From the NCBI RefSeq assembly GCF_030272615.1, contig NC_081406.1:475002900-475066899 (forward strand): a DNA stretch of 64,000 bases. Reading direction: 5' to 3'. A program made the position numbers and the translations under genes. Below, in pieces: positions 60,401 through 64,000 of the stretch. The stretch comes from Cryptomeria japonica. Taxonomy: Eukaryota > Streptophyta > Pinopsida > Cupressales > Cupressaceae. Numbering within the stretch: the first letter of the stretch is position 1; each line of letters opens with the position of its first letter. The notes beneath the pieces are model-generated. The model was given only the letters and a program-made list of their open reading frames with translations. It did no database searches and was not told where the DNA came from.

Positions 60401-60607
60401 ATTCTTATCCATATCGCAAACCATAAAATGAAAATGTGAGAGTGAGATCTAAATAACCCAGAAATTGTTTGTTTCAAGTATCCATTTAGATTACCGTGTG
60501 ATCAAATGAGTAGGATGGTTTTTACAAGAAGGACTTGCAATTGCTCCACGAAAAAATCTACAACTTCACAAACCTTCAAATAAAATTAGATCCAATAAAT
60601 TTCATGT
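57480..60607 (-). other. D leader region
   Basis: Mostly non-coding. The segment 57480-58100 may still include the gag N-terminus in broken frames. The segment 59195-59770 matches the leader of F (27660-28260). A 50-bp minisatellite lies at 60105-60350. The region is cut at 60608 by the LTR of J. Confidence 0.55.
60105..60350. repeat. Minisatellite, exact 50-bp period, five copies
   Basis: ATTTACCA starts at 60105, 60155, 60205, 60255 and 60305. Each unit holds TAAATTAA(T/G)CTAGATGAA and TTGCATGAATGCAAGATT; the latter contains the inverted arms TTGCAT and ATGCAA. One more degenerate half-unit precedes it at about 60071. Confidence 0.95.
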
Positions 60608-61766
60608 TGTTGGAATCAATGAGCACTGAGAAGGGTGTGAATCAGTGTTTTGAAGTTATCAAATTTATTAACCTGATTCTTTATCCACCAGATGTATAAG
60701 TAGGAAACTGAAATGTAGAAACACAAAGAAAACAAACACATAACCATAACATCAATATTTTTACATGGAAACCTAGAAAGGGAAAACCACAGTTGGATTT
60801 GAGCCCACAATATTAGTATACTATGGCCAGTAGTAGAACAATATTACATGAAGGGAATGCACATGCATTTAGACACACTGCCTAGAGCTCACTACTCAAT
60901 TACAAAAGGGCTACAACCCGAAGGAAGGCTCACTTCCTTATAGGATAATACAAAATGATTACAATGAGTAATAAACTAAAGAAAAGAATCTAACTATGCC
61001 AAGTGGCAGTTCTGGTTAGACACAAAGGGATCCCCTATTGTTGTTCTAATAACCTGCTTTGTTCAGCTCTGCTACTAATTACCTGATCAACAAAACTTAA
61101 GGTGTGCACGTGAAATTGCGCTCAATGACTCCTAAAATCATCTCCCATATCATATCATCACACAAAAACATTAACCAAGTTGATCTTATATAACCACACT
61201 AACAAAATTGATCTCCCACAAGTCGACTTCTCAAAATTGCAAAATATGAAACATGTAGCTTCAAGTTGGCGCAAATCTTCACAAAACCGTATTCTCGATC
61301 CAAAATATATGATCACAGACATCCATAAGTCGGTCCAATTACCTCAAACTTACCAACAACCACTAGAATCACCTCAGAGCATCTAGTCCAATCATTACAC
61401 CACCAATAATGAAGATAACCCTATTTTACTGCTCTACCAGATATTGGACCTTCTAACATTTTAAGAAACAACACCAGAGGATAGGATTGAGTGATACACT
61501 ACTTCTCATACTCATTCAACTTAACTCTGACCATTGAAACCAAAAACACATCACCGGAAATGAGAAATGCTCACCAAAATTGTATACTGAGTATCACCAA
61601 CAAACTTATACCAAAACTTACTCAAGACATCCGAATATCCCAAAAATCCATACCGGATAAGATCGATAGGTTGAGTTGTCATCAATGACAACTCCTGAGA
61701 AATCTCATGCACCAAACATCATCAATATTCACCTAAGCATCACTACAATAGTGTCTTATGCCAACA
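60608..61766 (-). repeat. 3' LTR of J, 1159 bp
   Basis: The + strand starts TGTTGGAATCAATGAGCACTG and ends TATGCCAACA. The inner flank ATCTCCTGCTTTGGCATTG is the complement of a weakened polypurine tract. It shares the edge GTGTGAATCAGTG with L and GTGAATCA with I. Confidence 0.85.
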
Positions 61767-61979
61767 ATCTCCTGCTTTGGCATTGATGGCAACACTGTGA
61801 AAAATGATAAGTGTTCCAAAACTCCAAAAAATGCAAGCAATCCGATAATGTAAAATATGTACACTCAACTGACTCCCCCTAAGAATGAGCATCATTTTGA
61901 ACTACTCTCTCCCAACTCTCTCCCCCTTTGACATCAAAGGTAAAGGGTAGGAATCTGCCAAAACTTATGTACAAATGAA

Positions 61980-64000
61980 TGTAATAATTTACATGAATTT
62001 AAAAATGTTTGCATAAGTGACCTTCAAGGATTTCAAGTACTCATTTCATCCTCTTAGGAAACAATCTAAAACATTTATTAAGGTACTAAACATATATGCA
62101 TGAATTTCAATGCCTTTGAGATCAGATGACACCGATTTACCTAAAGTACTGACTACATCCTATTGAGATTCAAGTAAGGTGTCCATCTGGGGAGTAATCA
62201 AACTTCTTAATTCTCCCATATACTTAATACTTTCTATTTTTCCTTATTCAAGCCCTTTATTTTATCAGCGAGATCCATTATTTTAGCTTCAAGGGAACTT
62301 GGAAAAACTGAATGAGGGGCAAATGAATGACCAATATTGGCTAGTTTCCCTTCAAGATCTCTTATTTTCTTATCAATATCTACAGTAAACTTGGGAAAAA
62401 AGAGACATGATTTGAAATTTTTTTTGCCTTCATCTAATGCATCTTCTATACTCTTCACGACAGTTCTTAGACTTATTCTATCTCCCTAAACCATCTTCAC
62501 ATTTTGCTGCAACTGCATCTCATTAAACCTCTTCTCAACTAATTCATCTGCAACCTTTTCTAATGATTCAAAATGAATCTCAAAAACACTTAGCATATTC
62601 TTTAGCTTTTCAAATGGTGAAGCACTGGAATCCTATCTAAAATCTGGCAAAATCTTCTACAAAACTTATGTGGCTAAAGAGATAACTTCTCTTTCCTCAT
62701 ATTGTGATTTCAATAGGTCCTCACTTTCCTTGATCTATACGTGAGTGGAAAGTTTAAGTACTTGGAGAGGGGGAAAGGTGCTCTGATCTACCAGACCATA
62801 GGAGAAATCATCCTCAACATTTGTAATCTACTTACCTTTGTCAGGAATAGTGACTGCTATCATGGTTGTCAAAACCTTGTCAGTTTTCTCTTCACCCTTC
62901 TCCTTCCAAACTTATTCATTCTTATCCTTTTCACCATATTTTCCATCATATTTATTCTTTCATGCATCATCCATCTCCTCAGCTAACATCTCTGCTATGA
63001 TCTCAATCTCTGGAGGATCTTGAGTAGCATTACTAGAGTTGTTGATTTCTTGATTTGTAGTGAGATCATATGCATCTTCCTGTCCAACCAGATCTACAGA
63101 TGGTTGATATTGTTGCCCATAGAGAACATCTATAGGTACATCTGGGATAGATTGAAATCCTTAGGCTCAAAGACTGTTGCATGTTCTTTCAGAACAATTT
63201 TTTCTTCAGAAGATTCTTCCCGAATCACTTCTATGCTCTTCTCTATCAAACAATTTCTCAAAATTGTTTCGGTTTCGTTTATGAATTCATCCTTTTTGTC
63301 AACCATAAGCCTATTAACTCTCCTCTTTCTTTGAAACCTATCCTTTGCAAGCTTTAGTAGATCAATGGATTCTTCCTTAGAAATACTATGAGATAGACTT
63401 ACCAGTATGTATTCTTTTATTCTCTCATCCTTAAGTGAAGTTGTATGTCTCTTTACATCCAAAATGTCATACAAGCTCTTGGGGATCATAGATGATAATT
63501 CTATCAAGACCTTACTAAATTTACCTATATACTATACGCTGGATTCTTCCCGCTCGCTGATCTTTATCCTCAAAATTCTCATAATATATAAAAATATTTT
63601 TCAAATTCCCTCTTTCAAAATCTCATCAGTTAACTGTTGCAAAGTCATAGGAGGCACAATTTTTTATGGGCCTTCAAGCTTACCAAAATTAAGAGCTTCA
63701 TCTCTCTTATATTTCTTCTTGCCTGCCCTTGCCCTTCCAGATGGCTCTCCTTGTGACTTAGCTTTCTTAGAAGGAGGAGAATCACTGGATGTAGGTTTCC
63801 AAACTACCCATGCATAGGTTGCAGTCTTCTTTACTTACCTTACATCTTCATTCGACTCTGTTTCCTCTTATACTACAACATATTTCCTTGTAGATTTCTC
63901 CTTCTTCATCTTCTCATCTCCACTAGTAGATGTTTCTAGTTTAGGCTTGGGTGGAGGTACCAGCTTCTGCACACTAGAGGTAGGTGCAGATTTGCTAGGT
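61980..64000 (-). pseudogene. Second ORF of J, C-terminal part
   Basis: I do not recognise the protein. The segment 63800-63700 has a Lys/Arg/Ser-rich linker (SPPSKKAKSQGEPSGRARAG), matching the basic linker in element I. Next comes VPPMTLQQLTDEILKEGI (IPPLSVAELIDQITKDGI in I), then IPKSLYD-LD and a charged helical block (63507-63130). The stretch 62458-62234 is Lys/Leu-rich, probably a coiled coil. The end (62220-61990) has a HAYM and LK-TYANIFKF stretch corresponding to HAYN and LKGAYLDIFKY in I. Several stops and shifts are present. Motif order agrees with I throughout. Confidence 0.6.

Larger units (their letters stand above)
39431..60607 (-). mobile_element. Element D: Tat-like Ty3/gypsy with nested solo LTRs
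   Basis: On the - strand the order is leader (60607-57480), gag (57472 to about 46480, broken by C and B), protease (about 46160), reverse transcriptase (44339-43671), RNase H (43514-43206), a second RNase H-like domain (about 43090-42757) and integrase (42643-41355). The doubled RNase H and the DFRDLNKACPNDDF, YVDD and VYGDSQLVI motifs point to the plant Tat lineage. The lower boundary near 39431 is approximate. The 5' LTR is not seen because J interrupts the element at 60608. It is more shifted and older-looking than E1 or H. Confidence 0.8.
60608..64000 (-). mobile_element. Element J: G/I-family element, runs off the window
   Basis: The 3' LTR (sense -) is at 60608-61766. The internal region to the window end contains only parts matching the second ORF of element I. 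The gag-like part, PBS and 5' LTR would lie beyond 64000. It inserted into the leader of D. Confidence 0.75.

Overview
The window is plant nuclear DNA made up of degenerate, nested LTR retrotransposons. I found no intact gene, cellular protein-coding gene, rRNA, tRNA or CRISPR array. The plant assignment rests on recognisable Ty3/gypsy lineages, including a Tat-like element with a second RNase H, on initiator-Met-tRNA primer-binding sites (PBS), and on 5-bp target-site duplications (TSDs). The 3.7-5.1 kb LTRs, the nesting depth and the absence of genes suggest a very large genome. A gymnosperm is my guess and is not proven by the sequence.

Layout, using labels defined here. H is the oldest scaffold on the + strand, a gypsy element with its LTR ending at 6744, a PBS at 6747, and its gag-protease reading frame starting at 31321 and resuming at 36967-39151. 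Solo LTR A (560-5618, TSD GTGGC) lies just upstream. H was split by F, a Tat-like element on the - strand (6799-31283, TSD GTTTG), and by G, a pol-less element on the + strand (31344-36961). F contains I (- strand, 9911-17160), a sister of G. I contains solo LTR K (13586-14352, TSD AAGAT) and is cut by E1, a + strand chromovirus-like gypsy element (17161-24775). E1 stops inside integrase at a deletion junction that also removed the pol of F. One LTR of F carries solo LTR L (29624-30718).

The right half is D, a Tat-like gypsy element on the - strand (about 39.4-60.6 kb and probably beyond). Its gag is interrupted by two very long solo LTRs, B (46791-50693, TSD AGGCA) and C (52453-56829, TSD ACTAC on the sense strand). 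Its leader is cut at 60608 by J, a third member of the G/I family, which runs off the window. Removing B, C, F, G or K together with one TSD copy restores host continuity at each site. In B, C, G and K the host reading frame continues.

The most interesting system is the G/I/J family. These have PBS and polypurine tracts like complete LTR elements and a gag-like protein with coiled coil and four CCHC zinc knuckles. In place of pol they carry a long second ORF that is conserved between copies and that I do not recognise. The long LTRs A, B and E1 each carry a compact island of short palindromes or repeats next to an A-rich tract, a second feature worth following up.
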